A stretch of 64,000 bases of DNA from Stenopsyche tienmushanensis. Its lineage: Eukaryota; Arthropoda; Insecta; Trichoptera; Stenopsychidae. The translations under genes were made by a program, and so were the position numbers. Every line of letters begins with the position of its first letter. Within the stretch, counting starts at the first letter, position 1. Where the stretch lies: contig WACJ01000097.1 in the NCBI GenBank assembly GCA_008973525.1, positions 434,001 through 498,000 of the forward strand, given 5' to 3'. Below, piece after piece: positions 49,701-56,821 of this stretch. The notes under the pieces are model-generated. The model was not told the origin of the DNA, ran no database searches, and worked only from the letters and a program-made list of their open reading frames with translations.

Positions 49701-52700
49701 TGTTTGCATTATGATATCAATTTGACACGCCATTTTTGCGCTTATGGTGTTTAAAATTGCTCTTTCGGGTCGTTTATCTCATAATGCGGAGTGCTTAAAA
49801 AATCATGCGCGTTTTCACTGGTGTCAGAAGTGCGCGCGGATTTGCGAACACGCCAATTAGGGCAAATCGCTTCATCACACTTTTGTTTTCGCTCAGCATA
49901 AATGGCCAAAAAATACGCTCCGGCAAATAAAATCGCGTAATCGAATATGAACATGGCGAAATATATAATCTTCCCGTCGAAGCTCTCCGAATAAATTATT
50001 TTGTTCGACGTCCGATACGACGTGGAAAGGGGGTTGAAAAAAAGATTAAAAGACATTTTCCCCTGAACGTTTATTTTTCCGTCGCAAGAAATAATAAACA
50101 AATTCAAAAAAACGCAGATCCTTATTACGATAAAATATTTGCTACAGCCCCCGGGGATAAATTCGCCATTCAAAAGATATATTTTTACAATGAGGTAAGA
50201 GATGTGAAAAACGCGTTATTAAGAATACTCGAACAACTCCATTGTTGCCCTTAACGACTCGGCAATATTCTATTTCGAATCTACAAAAAGAAGATGTGTA
50301 ATGATATGTACATTTCCTGGCTCAGTCGGAATGTACATCATTTTAAATCTATTTTCATACCCTCGGCACGCGACATCCTCCACATCATAAAAGTGGCATC
50401 GAATTACATTCGGCGTTTAAATATAGCCCCCCCACCGAAATAATTTATCACCCCTGAAATTAAAACGTGATCGAGTGCATTCAATAAGGCCAGAGTAATT
50501 ATTTCGCATTTAATTGGCCCAAAGCAGTTTTTGGGTATGCGATTAATTTGAATAAGCCGAATGATAAATATGCGATTTAAAAGGAAAGTTTTTCGACCAG
50601 ACGACTTAATTATGGGGATTTAATCTCGACCCGAAATGATTATTTAGCGTCATAACATTCCCAGACGATGTTTAAATTGTGAGACTGTTTGTGATCAGTA
50701 ATTCTGCGGCTTAAATAACAAGATAAATCTGTTAGATTGAGACTGAAGTATCAAAAGGGGATCATTCTATAAGTATATAAAAAAAGCTTTGTTCTTTATA
50801 GAAAAATGAGGGATATGTTCCATTATTTTTGAAAATCGCATAACTTCAAATTCGCATAAAAACAGACCCAAGTGTATTTAAAAATTGAGCGTCCTTATAT
50901 GAGGGAAATGCTTTAATGATTTAAATGCAAAAATAAAAATTATATTTAGAAGATTCTTCAACCAAACCATAAAATATAGACATTTCTTGCAAAAATACAG
51001 CATATTATTCAATATGCGTCTGAAAAAAGCTTCATAAATTAGAATATTTGAGTAATAAGAAAACCCGCGCGTGATGTTTATGATCATAAATACTTTAATA
51101 AACATATTTTTCTTAGTTATTAACTCACATTTGTGTAGCATTTCGTATACAGAAATAGTATTATAAGCGCTCTACCTTTTTTAATTTTTAATGATGACTA
51201 AAATGTTGTTTGTTCACATTAAAAGAAGGAAAATTGTTTGTCGAGTTTATCGAATCGGTCCTTAAAACTTTCAGATCCCGCTTGGCCTTTCTATAAATGG
51301 AATATTTCTCTGAAATCTCAGTATTCGGAAAGGATAACAATGTGAGCTCAACAACCTTTCCATTACGAAAGCCGAGTTTTCGGTGAATATTCTGAAAATA
51401 TAATACTCCAAGAGCTACTTAAAAAACAAAATAAGTAGGCTTGTTGCTAACAAAAAAATATAAGATTTAATTCTTATGGAAAAAGATGTAAATTATGGCT
51501 GATCTGCAACTAGTAAATTAAATTATGATCTGATGATTGTCCTTGTTTAGAGTTTAATTCTGATATCATCAAAATTATTAATATTGTCCTAAATCCGATA
51601 ATTTTGCTTATTCAAACATATCATCAAAAATCTCGAACTGATTTTTTTTTTGTTTTTTGTGATTTTTGTTTTGATTTTTTTGCATTGTTTCAATGTTTAG
51701 ATTTTTAAGAATATATAATTTAAAGATATTTCCAAAATTCCATTCAAATTCAATTATTTACGGAGTTATAGCCTTTTTAGTGACGCAACAATTAAAGCAG
51801 AATAAAATCTTTAAACGCGTTTTTCTCAAAACTACATTTTTTCAACGCGATCGACATCATATATCAAGTTCTAATTAACCAATTTGCTTCAAATGTAGTA
51901 CAAATCTTGTTTAAATAACCTTCCCCCTTAAACTTTACCAGCCTATTCCTTTTTTTTTGTGTAATTTAATTTTGAGACCTTCTGGATTGGGAATCCAATC
52001 CTGAGATTGCATTAGATCATCAACAAAACAATAAAATATTTTTTTAAAAATATGCCCGATATAACATTAAAATTGGCGACGGACTAAAACTCGCAAAATT
52101 CCCGATTTCCCGACAAATTATTTATTTCTGTCGCTGCGGATGAATACTTATATACTATAATACTTTGATGTGATTCGTATTTATATTACGGAGGAGTACA
52201 AAAATTCTGAACCCCGTATCTATTATATTTCATGTCGATATTCCCATTATTAGAGTCGAGGTGTAGTAAATACATCACCGGTAGGGGAAGGTTAGTATAA
52301 CAATTTGAAAAACATATTTGTACTGTATAAATGTATACATAGATTAGACAGTTACTGCCCCTAGGCGTCGCCTAAGCTCACCAATCAGTAGTTACGCCAC
52401 TGTTTCCAAGCGTTCAGATTTCGGCGGGAATGTCTCGATTTAGTAGTCTTCGTCGTGCTGTTGAGGGATAAAAATTTGAATTCCGTATTTTTCGGGATTA
52501 CGTTTACTAATCCCGCGATTCATGACCACCTAAAACTATTGGGGGTCCTGGGATTGGATTCCCTACTTCTTGAACCCAACAAAACGAGATGACAACCTCT
52601 CACATCTCTTGGCTAACATCATCACCAGTTCTCACCGCCTGCCATTTTTTTGCTATGGGGGTGCTTCAAGGCTGAGATTTACAAACATCGACCAAAGACA

Positions 52701-54610
52701 TTGCCAACCCTTATGATGCAATATGTAGTAATAAATATTGGTATGAATGATTAAAATAATGTAAAAATATCGAGCTCGCCTTTAGCATTGCATTGGCAAT
52801 GAAGGACACCTCTCGAATGATATTCATTTCAAAACCAGTTGAAATAAGGCTTTCATTATTGCAAATTTGCATGACAAAATACATTTAAATTACTATCTGT
52901 CTTCTAATTAATATTGCCCTTTAAAATTAGGCAACGAGTTTTACTGCAACATATTAAAACCCATCTGCAGATGCGTTTTAATTTATACAGTGGACTTCTG
53001 GTGGATATCATTTGATGATGATGACACAATCAATGATTTTCACTTTCTTTCGCGGCATTATAATAAATGAACATTTCGACATACGACGATTTATGTCGTA
53101 GCTGAACTGATGCGTAGGTTCATCGTCGATTTTCATTCGGCAACAAGAGTTATGATGGCCCGTTACGTACGTTTGGGTCAATAAAACACATTTTAAACCA
53201 GTCTCTGACTTGTTTCCAGAAAGCGACGAAGTCATCGCGTGCAACCCGAACGAGCTGAATGCCTGCAGTCCTGTAAACAAGGCATTAAATCTTTCGCCCT
53301 CTTATATTTCGCAAAGTTCATTTATCCCACCGGCGATGTGAGTTTTCCAGCAAAACCATTAAGGTCGAGTTTTGGAAATTCGCAGGTAAAACTTTCTATA
53401 TAAATGCAATGTTTATGTCGAAGCAGCCGGTCTGTGAAGTGGGTTAGGCGATTATATTTCGGGTCAAATAGATGTTGGAAATTACACAATAACGTCAACC
53501 CCTTGTATAACGACGACGCACGAATTGTTAGCTTATTGCATTACAATAAGGTTGTTGAATACATAAATCATGGCATAAAGGAGATTGATATTATAGGCCC
53601 TTTCATAATGCTGTTGCATTGATATTAAAAATTGAGATATAATAGGCGATGTTGATTGAATAAACGCAACTTCTGCTAATCTGAGAAGTTGAAATGACAG
53701 AAAGAAAGACTATTGATTAAAAGGAATGACTTTCAAGCATAGCGTGCTTAGATATCATTATTTAATATGGAGTATGAGCCATAATTTGAAGAATAGATAC
53801 TGATATACATTATTCTGTCTTTCCTTATCCTTATCAATTCGAGCAATTGATCCAAATGCTCTAATCTAGGATTGATTGAGCTCTGTATTTTTAGCTATTA
53901 TATATCATACAATGGTTAAATTGACCGCCGGATATCGCATAATACTTTAATGTGCAATTGCATATACATTCAATCGATTGTTATTACTCTGTAATTGTTT
54001 CTTTTATGGCATTCTGATGATATGACTTTTTGGACATGGATTAGTTTATCAGTAGCTGAAATATGGAATAATTTAGATTCATAATTGGATTTAATCACTA
54101 AATCTGCTGTACGAGTATAGACTTTGATAGGACTTTTGATTATGTAAGACCAATTCTTAATTTAAAAAATGAATGACACGAACTTAACTTGCGTTTTAAA
54201 TAAGGAAGTATCCCTGCCGCACCTTGTACTAATGAGAAACATTTATTCAGTCTGTTGTGTAATTTAATTCATGACCTTAACGGGTCTCTATTTTATGATG
54301 ATCACTCGCTGTTTAAGATCAATCTGATATTGGGCACCATCGTTTAAGAAGCTAAATAGTATTTACCTATGGTCTTGGCAGTGGCGGCGGGGCTCAACGG
54401 GAAGAAGTCCCCGTGGAGTGGGCAATGGAAGCCGACGGCACGTCTTCGTGCTCTTCTCGCCAGGAAGCACAATATTGCACCAAGGATGGCCATCAAAGCC
54501 CCAGCTGCCACGCATACAGGCCCTAAGGCACGCGACTGTGCCAGTGAATGCCACGCGTGCCGCATAACGTTCTGGTGCTTCGTCTGCTCCTGGTCCTCGA
54601 TATGATGCAG
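19446..54610 (-). CDS. Unrecognised single-pass membrane protein, 3' half of gene (4 exons)
   Basis: Exons, in transcript order: 54610-54367, 45633-45486, 19917-19792, 19716-19446. Each has AG/GT sites (ACAG or GCAG or CAG acceptors; GTAAAT, GTAAGG and GTAAGC donors) and the phases agree at every junction (1, then 2, then 2), giving 262 codons plus a stop. Order: a polar stretch (LHHIEDQEQTKHQ), a hydrophobic segment at about residues 33-52 (CVAAGALMAILGAILC), basic RRARRR just after it, a short FHCPLHGDFFPLSP motif, then a long Ser/Pro/Ala-rich tail (SPAQTFGSIRSLSGPREV, FPLSRTPSPPP) and a Lys/Ser/Thr-rich end. By the positive-inside rule the tail is cytoplasmic. Exons are GC-richer than the surrounding DNA. 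Large introns (8.7 and 25.6 kb) are common in developmentally regulated insect genes. Upstream exons were not found and probably lie beyond 64000. Family unknown to me. Confidence 0.8.
19792..19917 (-). CDS. Membrane protein gene, Ser/Pro tail exon
   Basis: A 126-base exon with acceptor TCTGTTTCAG and donor GTAAGC. It reads ALAAPGATLSPAQTFGSIRS, then LSGPREVASFPLSRTPSPPP and H, with two bases passed to the last exon. The TPSPPP stretch is a plausible proline-directed kinase or SH3-type site, by composition only. Confidence 0.82.
20085..20320 (+). pseudogene. piggyBac transposase fragment, different lineage
   Basis: The plus strand reads TPLATYFVKQLYEPVYGINR, then KIMDNWFTSVLLASELL and YKLTIVSTLYSNKREIPPE. 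It covers the second catalytic aspartate (MDNWFTS) and the G/STVR.NKREIP block. It ends in a stop at 20318. The sequence is much closer to the founder piggyBac type (DNWFTS, NKREIP) than the copy at 11220-12710 (DNWYTS), so this is a separate lineage. Confidence 0.88.
20321..22520. other. Intronic, no gene seen
   Basis: AT-rich intronic DNA of the minus-strand gene. Some stretches look unique rather than repetitive. Nothing supported. Confidence 0.45.
22528..23071. mobile_element. hAT miniature element, copy 3, with mariner sequence inserted
   Basis: The left end AGGGCCGTAACAAGGGG and the interior GCAGAATACCGACCCAGTCG match copy 1. The right end, on the complement CAGAGCCGTAACGAGG, and the block with ACCGCCATCTATA match copy 4. 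About 22640-22900 is foreign and includes a mariner fragment. No convincing target duplication. Confidence 0.75.
22640..22760 (-). pseudogene. Mariner transposase fragment inside the hAT miniature element
   Basis: The minus strand reads VRYWVAEFKRGKKQRHDDVL and IECLTMFLHQF. AEFKRG is a mariner N-terminal motif (also present at 34750), and QRHDDVLI joins directly, which shows an internal deletion. Similar to the relic at 14387-14700. Confidence 0.62.
23330..23640 (-). pseudogene. hAT transposase fragment (ZBED/SCAND3-like)
   Basis: The minus strand reads LHRIGKDLIKPTVIGMLRM, then ISLQLDKTTDNAQ, AYVRYVGLAEMEEEFPFSW. This resembles the block FS(V/L)QLDESTDVSN.AQL..YVRY of ZBED-like hAT transposases, with the catalytic aspartate context QLD retained. 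Stops interrupt it. Confidence 0.72.
23880..24720 (-). pseudogene. Penelope-like retroelement relic (reverse transcriptase and GIY-YIG nuclease)
   Basis: The minus strand at about 24650-24420 reads LKPTMWLKYVHDTLVIW, then ILFLDTYVIKNPDGSFGHS. In Penelope-like elements the first is W.RYVDDTFVIW, with the catalytic YVDD, and the second is the PFLDVL..R..DGSLG block. The catalytic aspartate pair is altered (YVHD). Further on, at about 24115-24030, it reads CRISHIGQTNR and AHRVKEHQNSV, which match the GIY-YIG endonuclease ending (YIGQT.R....R..EH). Stops and deletions separate the parts. Confidence 0.85.
25870..26000 (+). repeat. TATGCG miniature repeat, copy 1
   Basis: Contains TTATGCGATTTTGAAGTTAT and, after it, AATGGAACATATCC and an AAAGCTTTTTTT run. 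About 95 bp match, inverted, 50790-50880. Looser relatives lie at 46800-46880 and 47080-47220. The ends resemble pogo/Tigger terminal repeats, but no transposase accompanies it. Confidence 0.68.
26440..26870 (+). pseudogene. Mariner transposase relic (Mos1-like)
   Basis: Blocks in three frames on the plus strand: TGNEKWVIY (about 26470), the catalytic GDEKW motif changed; WDCKGIIHYDL; CDQLERLKEAIRLKRA; RDELVEYEWNVIIQPSRSPN (about 26680); and HLFRSMQYFLSDEKT, equivalent to PPYSPDLAPSDYHLFRSMQ. The order matches a Mos1/mauritiana-type transposase. Several frameshifts and stops. Confidence 0.83.
27480..28960. other. Intronic, no gene seen
   Basis: AT-rich, unique-looking intronic DNA. No coding or repeat evidence. 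Confidence 0.45.
28965..29130 (+). repeat. Possible LTR-like fragment
   Basis: A short GC-richer block beginning TGTTAAGTCCTCTAAGAC and ending after an AATAAA at about 29098, in an AT-rich setting. It looks like the promoter and poly(A) part of an LTR, but no second copy or end is visible in the window. Confidence 0.25.
29495..30020 (+). pseudogene. Tigger/pogo-type (jerky-like) transposase relic with one terminal repeat
   Basis: It starts CAGTAGACTTTCGATTATGC, a typical Tigger/pogo end. Inside, the plus strand reads TDKMNL, VIRKAKKRRSFKGTT (about 29620), MKNLLVYYYSQKTA, then VLFLDNAPSRLNESILKIND (about 29795-29860) with the catalytic LDNAPS motif, then IQPTDQGII, the third catalytic block (IQPMDQGII). 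The order is that of the DDE_1 family. Frameshifts break it. A 164-codon open frame on the opposite strand is its shadow. Confidence 0.85.
30021..32030. other. Intronic, no gene seen
   Basis: It may include the decayed 3' half of the Tigger element up to about 30500. Beyond that is unique-looking AT-rich DNA with GC-richer patches (about 30600-30800, 31230-31600). Confidence 0.4.
32040..32430 (+). pseudogene. Tc1/mariner-superfamily transposase relic (RGGHL-type C-terminus)
   Basis: The plus strand at about 32147 reads SATYHTAHATMDILHERFHS, equivalent to DGAT.HTAR.TMD.L...F of IS630/Tc1-mariner transposases. About 32260 reads TTKQNRGGYLNNIIFY, equivalent to the RGGHL.DIIFH C-terminus. Most of the region between is deleted. 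The 3' end carries AAAAATTGAGCGTCCATATT, which recurs at about 44365 and 50880, so it is probably the terminal repeat. Confidence 0.75.
32440..34100. other. Intronic, unique-looking, mixed composition
   Basis: No gene. Positions 32550-33600 are less AT-rich and show no sign of repeats. Open frames of up to 119 codons on either strand are not convincing as coding. Possible conserved non-coding DNA, by appearance only. Confidence 0.4.
34108..34619 (+). repeat. Solo-LTR-like repeat, longest copy (about 512 bp)
   Basis: Starts TGTAGCATGGGC and ends AACGTTACA, the TG...CA form of an LTR, though a target duplication is not evident. It is GC-richer than its flank, with CTCTCTCACTCTCTC and AATAAA (about 34474) near a likely polyadenylation point. 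Three other fragments of the same family lie at 38027, 44158 and (inverted) 48720. An internal segment of roughly 70 bp (GCGACATTTTCTGTCTCTC and GCGATATCTTCCGTCTCTC) is present twice here and once at 38027. Confidence 0.65.
34740..35040 (+). pseudogene. Mariner transposase N-terminal relic
   Basis: The plus strand reads VKYWMAEFKRGRTTCQDE, then in another frame KIHKMTFVSEIADMIGISKN, AVYRMLIENLHMRKPYAR and LLTTEQKQRLV. This is the mariner helix-turn-helix region followed by WVPRLLT..QK. It ends at 35040, abutting a hAT fragment of opposite strand. Confidence 0.85.
35052..35511 (-). pseudogene. hAT element relic: dimerisation domain plus 5' region
   Basis: The minus strand at 35200-35055 reads LAFKYLMKIPPTSVEAERAF and SAASCLTSKI, the C-terminal dimerisation domain of hAT transposases (SVEAERAFSAA). 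Upstream on that strand, 35236-35511 is over 90% identical by eye to 52078-52350. The body of the transposase between them is deleted. Confidence 0.84.
35512..38020. other. Intronic, no gene seen
   Basis: AT-rich, with less AT-rich unique-looking stretches at about 36880-37780. Nothing supported as coding. Confidence 0.4.
38027..38345 (+). repeat. Solo-LTR-like repeat, copy 2 (truncated)
   Basis: Aligns by eye with 34112-34500 (TAGCGTGGGC..., TTAACAGCGCCATCTCTTGT, GCAGCCAGATCTCTCTC) and lacks one internal duplicate and the final 120 bases. Confidence 0.68.
38740..40100. repeat. Unclassified repeat region with duplicated ACAACCCTGA blocks
   Basis: Two direct blocks, 39240-39345 and 39965-40090, share ATATTTCGACAACCCTGA, then GTGTGAAACATAGCAAAA-like and CCCT-TAACCCA-like stretches. 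In addition GGTGTCAGGTC occurs twice at 38752-38830. The layout would fit a degraded element of about 0.8 kb with direct ends, but there is no coding signature. Confidence 0.42.
40101..41270. other. Intronic, no gene seen
   Basis: Includes a less AT-rich, unique-looking stretch at about 40270-40720. No coding evidence. Confidence 0.4.
41280..41355 (-). repeat. CTTCTATAGCG family, copy 2 (one end)
   Basis: On the complement it reads CAGTCAATCCTTCTATAGCG and, further in, GTTAGGCACTCATACGAAG, matching the copies at 16421 and 62025. Only one end is present. Confidence 0.55.
41460..42075. repeat. Cluster of CATCCGATTGCAATGAAACTTT repeat fragments
   Basis: Three fragments of one family: about 41480-41600 and 41600-41720 in direct orientation (TTCATCCGATTGCAATAAAA, TATATAAAAATCAAT) and about 41960-42070 inverted (GTTTCATTGTAATCGGATGA). 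Further copies lie at 48945-49060 (inverted) and 61545-61690. Such sequences, starting TATATAAAAATGAATGT, resemble the leading part of non-autonomous Helitron-like or related insect repeats. Class not certain. Confidence 0.5.
42220..42410 (+). repeat. Unclassified interspersed repeat, copy 1
   Basis: The block containing AAAACTTGAGATATAACG, GTAGTTTTGAGAAAAAAGCG and TCACTAAAAAAGCTATAGC is repeated, inverted, at 51720-51905, with a third partial copy at 46600-46700. No terminal repeats or coding seen. Confidence 0.6.
42411..44150. other. Intronic, unique-looking
   Basis: No gene. Positions 43430-44000 are less AT-rich and not matched elsewhere in the window. Confidence 0.4.
44158..44277 (+). 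repeat. Solo-LTR-like repeat, copy 3 (fragment)
   Basis: Matches the start (TCATCCCCATGCAATGGCGCTG) and a later part (AGCCTTGGCTGCGAG, CGTCCTTCCTGC) of the repeat at 34108 with the middle deleted. It is directly followed by a transposase fragment. Confidence 0.6.
44272..44400 (+). pseudogene. Tc1/mariner-superfamily C-terminal fragment (RGGHL type)
   Basis: The plus strand reads NTTEQRRGGHLNDIVE. It aligns codon by codon with the end of the relic at 32040-32430, and the downstream AAAAATTAGGCGTGC matches the presumed terminal repeat there. Confidence 0.72.
44401..45480. other. Intronic, no gene seen
   Basis: AT-rich to mixed composition. Nothing supported. Confidence 0.4.
45486..45633 (-). 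CDS. Membrane protein gene, Pro/Ser/Cys-rich exon
   Basis: A 148-base exon with acceptor TTTATTGCAG and donor GTAAGG. The frame that fits both neighbours reads ALEKGGSRWRQWCPAAPQCP, then RSQGSSTRSSPAAACP and PFLVTTGSIR, without a stop. The other two minus-strand frames contain TAG. An open plus-strand frame overlaps it and is treated as a shadow. Confidence 0.72.
46000..46110 (+). repeat. Unclassified repeat pair, copy 1
   Basis: Shares TTATCGTCCAC, CATTTTTTCTCT, CGCGCAGC and AATGAACCTTAACACTGTTG in order with 59870-59965. The layout suggests a promoter or terminal fragment of an element, unclassified. Confidence 0.55.
46480..47260. repeat. AT-rich region with TATGCG repeat remnants
   Basis: Includes a partial copy of the 42220 repeat (46600-46700) and two stretches (46800-46880, 47080-47220) with ATGCGATTTT and AAGTTATGCGG that relate to the 25870 and 50790 repeats. 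Confidence 0.5.
47260..48710. other. Intronic, no gene seen
   Basis: AT-rich. Open frames up to 103 codons overlap on both strands and show no recognisable motif. Confidence 0.4.
48720..48930 (-). repeat. Solo-LTR-like repeat, copy 4 (inverted)
   Basis: On the complement it reads AGCCTTGGCTGTGGGAGG, then GTCCTTCTTGCAGCC, matching the repeat at 34380-34460 and 38240-38290. Ends diverged. Confidence 0.6.
48945..49060 (-). repeat. CATCCGATTGCAATGAAACTTT repeat fragment
   Basis: Contains AATAACTCACAAAAGTTTCA and AGGAATGTAT-TGGAACAAA-like sequence, matching 41960-42060. Confidence 0.5.
49061..50785. other. Intronic; one 140-codon minus-strand open frame of doubtful meaning
   Basis: Unique-looking DNA. 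The frame 50173-49751 on the minus strand encodes two hydrophobic stretches (IRICVFLNLFIISC, AMFIFDYAILFAGAYFLA) but has no recognisable homology, no clear splice or promoter context and AT-driven composition. I treat it as a chance frame. Confidence 0.35.
50790..50895 (-). repeat. TATGCG miniature repeat, copy 2
   Basis: The complement matches 25870-25985 over about 95 bp (TTGAAGTTATGCGATTTT, AATGGAACATATCCCTC). It is followed at 50878 by AAAAATTGAGCGTCC, the presumed end of the RGGHL-type element. Confidence 0.65.
51720..51905 (-). repeat. Unclassified interspersed repeat, copy 2
   Basis: The complement aligns with 42220-42410 (GTAGTTTTGAGAAAAACGCG, GTCACTAAAAAGGCTATAAC). Confidence 0.6.
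52078..52402 (-). mobile_element. hAT element 5' end fragment
   Basis: On the minus strand it begins CAGTGGCGTAACTACTGATT (52402 leftwards), a typical hAT terminal repeat, and continues into sequence shared with 35511-35236. In the 35 kb copy that sequence leads on to the hAT dimerisation domain, so this is the same element family, truncated. Confidence 0.78.
52403..54360. other. Intronic, no supported gene
   Basis: Around 53175-53282 a GC-richer block has possible splice sites on both strands but does not fit the phases of the flanking exons. A motif GGAAGTATCCCTGCCGCA occurs at 54207-54224. Confidence 0.4.
54367..54610 (-). CDS. Membrane protein gene, transmembrane exon
   Basis: A 244-base exon: acceptor TTGTTTACAG, donor GTAAAT. 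It reads LHHIEDQEQTKHQNVMRHAW, then RALGPVCVAAGALMAILGA and the basic anchor, and ends SPAATAKTI plus one base. It is clearly GC-richer than its flanks. Other frames on both strands are also open here, but only this one has a clean transmembrane segment and joins the next exon in phase. Confidence 0.82.
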
Positions 54611-54983
54611 CTGTAAACAAATAGAAAGAAAAAAATAAACATCGGCTTTATTATCATTTTTTAATATTAAAAAACATTTTATTAAGAGATTGATCAAAAT
54701 AGCGCATATTAGGCTATATCACATGAACGTTCGGAATTCATAGATGATAATTTAAACACCATAACTGTAACAAAACCTGATAAATTCAATCAAAACAATT
54801 TGCTTCAATATTGTTTTTTTCCAATAAAAAACTAATTGTTTATTCCATTTTTCAATGGAGAAAAATCTGGCAAATAAAGTGGATGTGGTAAAATCTCACA
54901 GTTTAAAATATTTCATTTAAAAATGATTATCCGCGTTTTATGTCGCCTATTTATTAGAATTGCCTACTTCATTGTATACAAAA

Positions 54984-55361
54984 TGTGTTCCAAAAGTCAT
55001 GAAATATTCTTTTTAAAGATTTATTGATAATACCGGTATAAATTGTAAATTTATAAACATCCACATAGTAAGCAACGTTGACGGTATGTCCTTGAGGTAT
55101 AAACTCTCTATGGATCACACCCTTGGTGTCGAAAAATATAATCAATTGGAAGTATCTACCATCGCGCGACTTGACGTCGTAATCTCGAAACAAGGGTACA
55201 CTAAATAAGCTATCCCAATTGTATTGATGCTCGCAGTAGACTAAATTTCAATGTGCTGTAAAGCTAAGGGCCCATCCCATCTAACCTAATTGGTTAAAAT
55301 GCGCTGCGACCAATTGGGATGTAACAAAAATACATATTTCATGACTTTTGGAATACTTCCA
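54984..55361 (-). mobile_element. Short mariner derivative with inverted ends
   Basis: Ends: GTTCCAAAAGTCATGAAATA at 54987 and its near-complement at 55335-55357. The minus strand from 55193 reads VKSRDGRYFQLIIFFDTKGV, then IHREFIPQGHTVNVAYYVDV, the middle of a mariner catalytic domain (FDIKG..H.EF.P.GQTVN..YY..VL). Both flanking parts are deleted; about 380 bp. Confidence 0.85.
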
Positions 55362-56820
55362 ATTTTTTCGATCTCTCGACAAAATTATTCAGCTGCAATG
55401 GCTTCCTTTGGTTATAAGAAGGAATAAAGCAATATGTCCATCATACAATAGTCATGAGCTTTTTTTTTAAAGAATGAATTATATTAGTGAGTGAATTATT
55501 TTATATATTGTTTCATAAATCTCACAAATGTTCATATAACATTTTATTGAAATAGCAACAATGATTCCGAATTTAAAGATAATTGAAAGTTTTGGGAGCT
55601 TTGTCAATTTTAAATAGTCAAACTTGTGAAATTTTGCACCATTGTGATTGATCTTTGATAAACTAAAATTCCGACTCTTCATGTGAAACGCCCTAAAAAT
55701 ATTTCACTCCTGTTAAAAATCAACTCATACAATATGGTACCGATTTAATCCAATATTTCGTGGAATGCTCGTCCGTTACATTTCGCTTCCAGTAGGCTAC
55801 GTGTATGGCTAAGAATAAAACGAAAAGACTTATCCCGCTTTTCTCTCAAATCTCCTCCATTTTTCTCCAAGCTCGTATACAGCAGGAAATACTGAGTATC
55901 CTTAAAATGTCACGGACAAATAATTTGAGCAGTATGGGAAACCTGTGGCAGATATTTATACTCCGACCGCAAAATTGCGAATAAAAATCTTCAGACGCAA
56001 AAGGCGTACGTTCTCTACGTTTCAGCGTCGACGAAATTGCAATGGCAAGATTAATATACAATTGTACAAGCGTCTTTCAAATTTGAATATGAAAAATCGT
56101 ACAAATCCTTTACAGCATCCACGGAACTCGTGCAAAATTGAAAAAAAAAGCCAAAATCACATCGCCCATCGCTGATAATTTGATCTGTCATCAATGCGAT
56201 GACGCAGGTTCGTTAATATCGTGAAAATACACGCTAACGAGCAATCACAAATGAAAATACGAGGGGCTATCGCCAATTATACACGACTCTTGACTCTTTT
56301 TTATGTTTTAATGATTGAAAAGAGTTGCAGCAGAGTACCGACATCAAAGCGAATCTATTGCAACGACGCAGAATCGGCGTTCCCATTGAAAATGATCAAT
56401 CGAGCTCTTTGCTACTGCTTGTGAATAGAGAATAATGATACACACTACAGTTACGGCATATTCCAATTGCTACTCATGTGACTATTCACAAAAATGATTA
56501 AAAACTCCATTTAATACATGCGATGATCGTGGATGTACATTATTATTGGAAAATAATATTAATGCTATCCAGAAAGAAAATCATCATTGTTTGATTTATA
56601 ATGACCGGATCCTTGGTTGAAACAATTCCTCGATAAACCAATGGGGATTTATTACAAAAACTCATATCATCGCGATTCACAGAATATAAATGTGTTGAAT
56701 ACATCAATTCAGTGATCCAAATGAGTGTCCTTAAAATCATTTTTAAAAAAGGAGGATCGACGCAAAATTTAAATCGGTTCTGTTAAAGTTTTCGTTCTTA
56801 TCAGTAATCGGTTCAGATCC
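55362..56820. other. No gene seen
   Basis: Unique-looking stretch at 55850-56440 with open frames on both strands but no motif. Confidence 0.4.
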
Positions 56821-56821
56821 G

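Noticed and set aside
49751..50173. A 140-codon minus-strand open frame with two hydrophobic stretches
   Set aside because: No homology recognised, composition follows the AT-rich background, and no gene context; within the length expected by chance in 64 kb read in six frames.
54363..54620. Alternative open frames on both strands across the transmembrane exon
   Set aside because: GC-rich exons commonly open several frames; only one gives a hydrophobic segment with a basic anchor and joins the next exon in phase.
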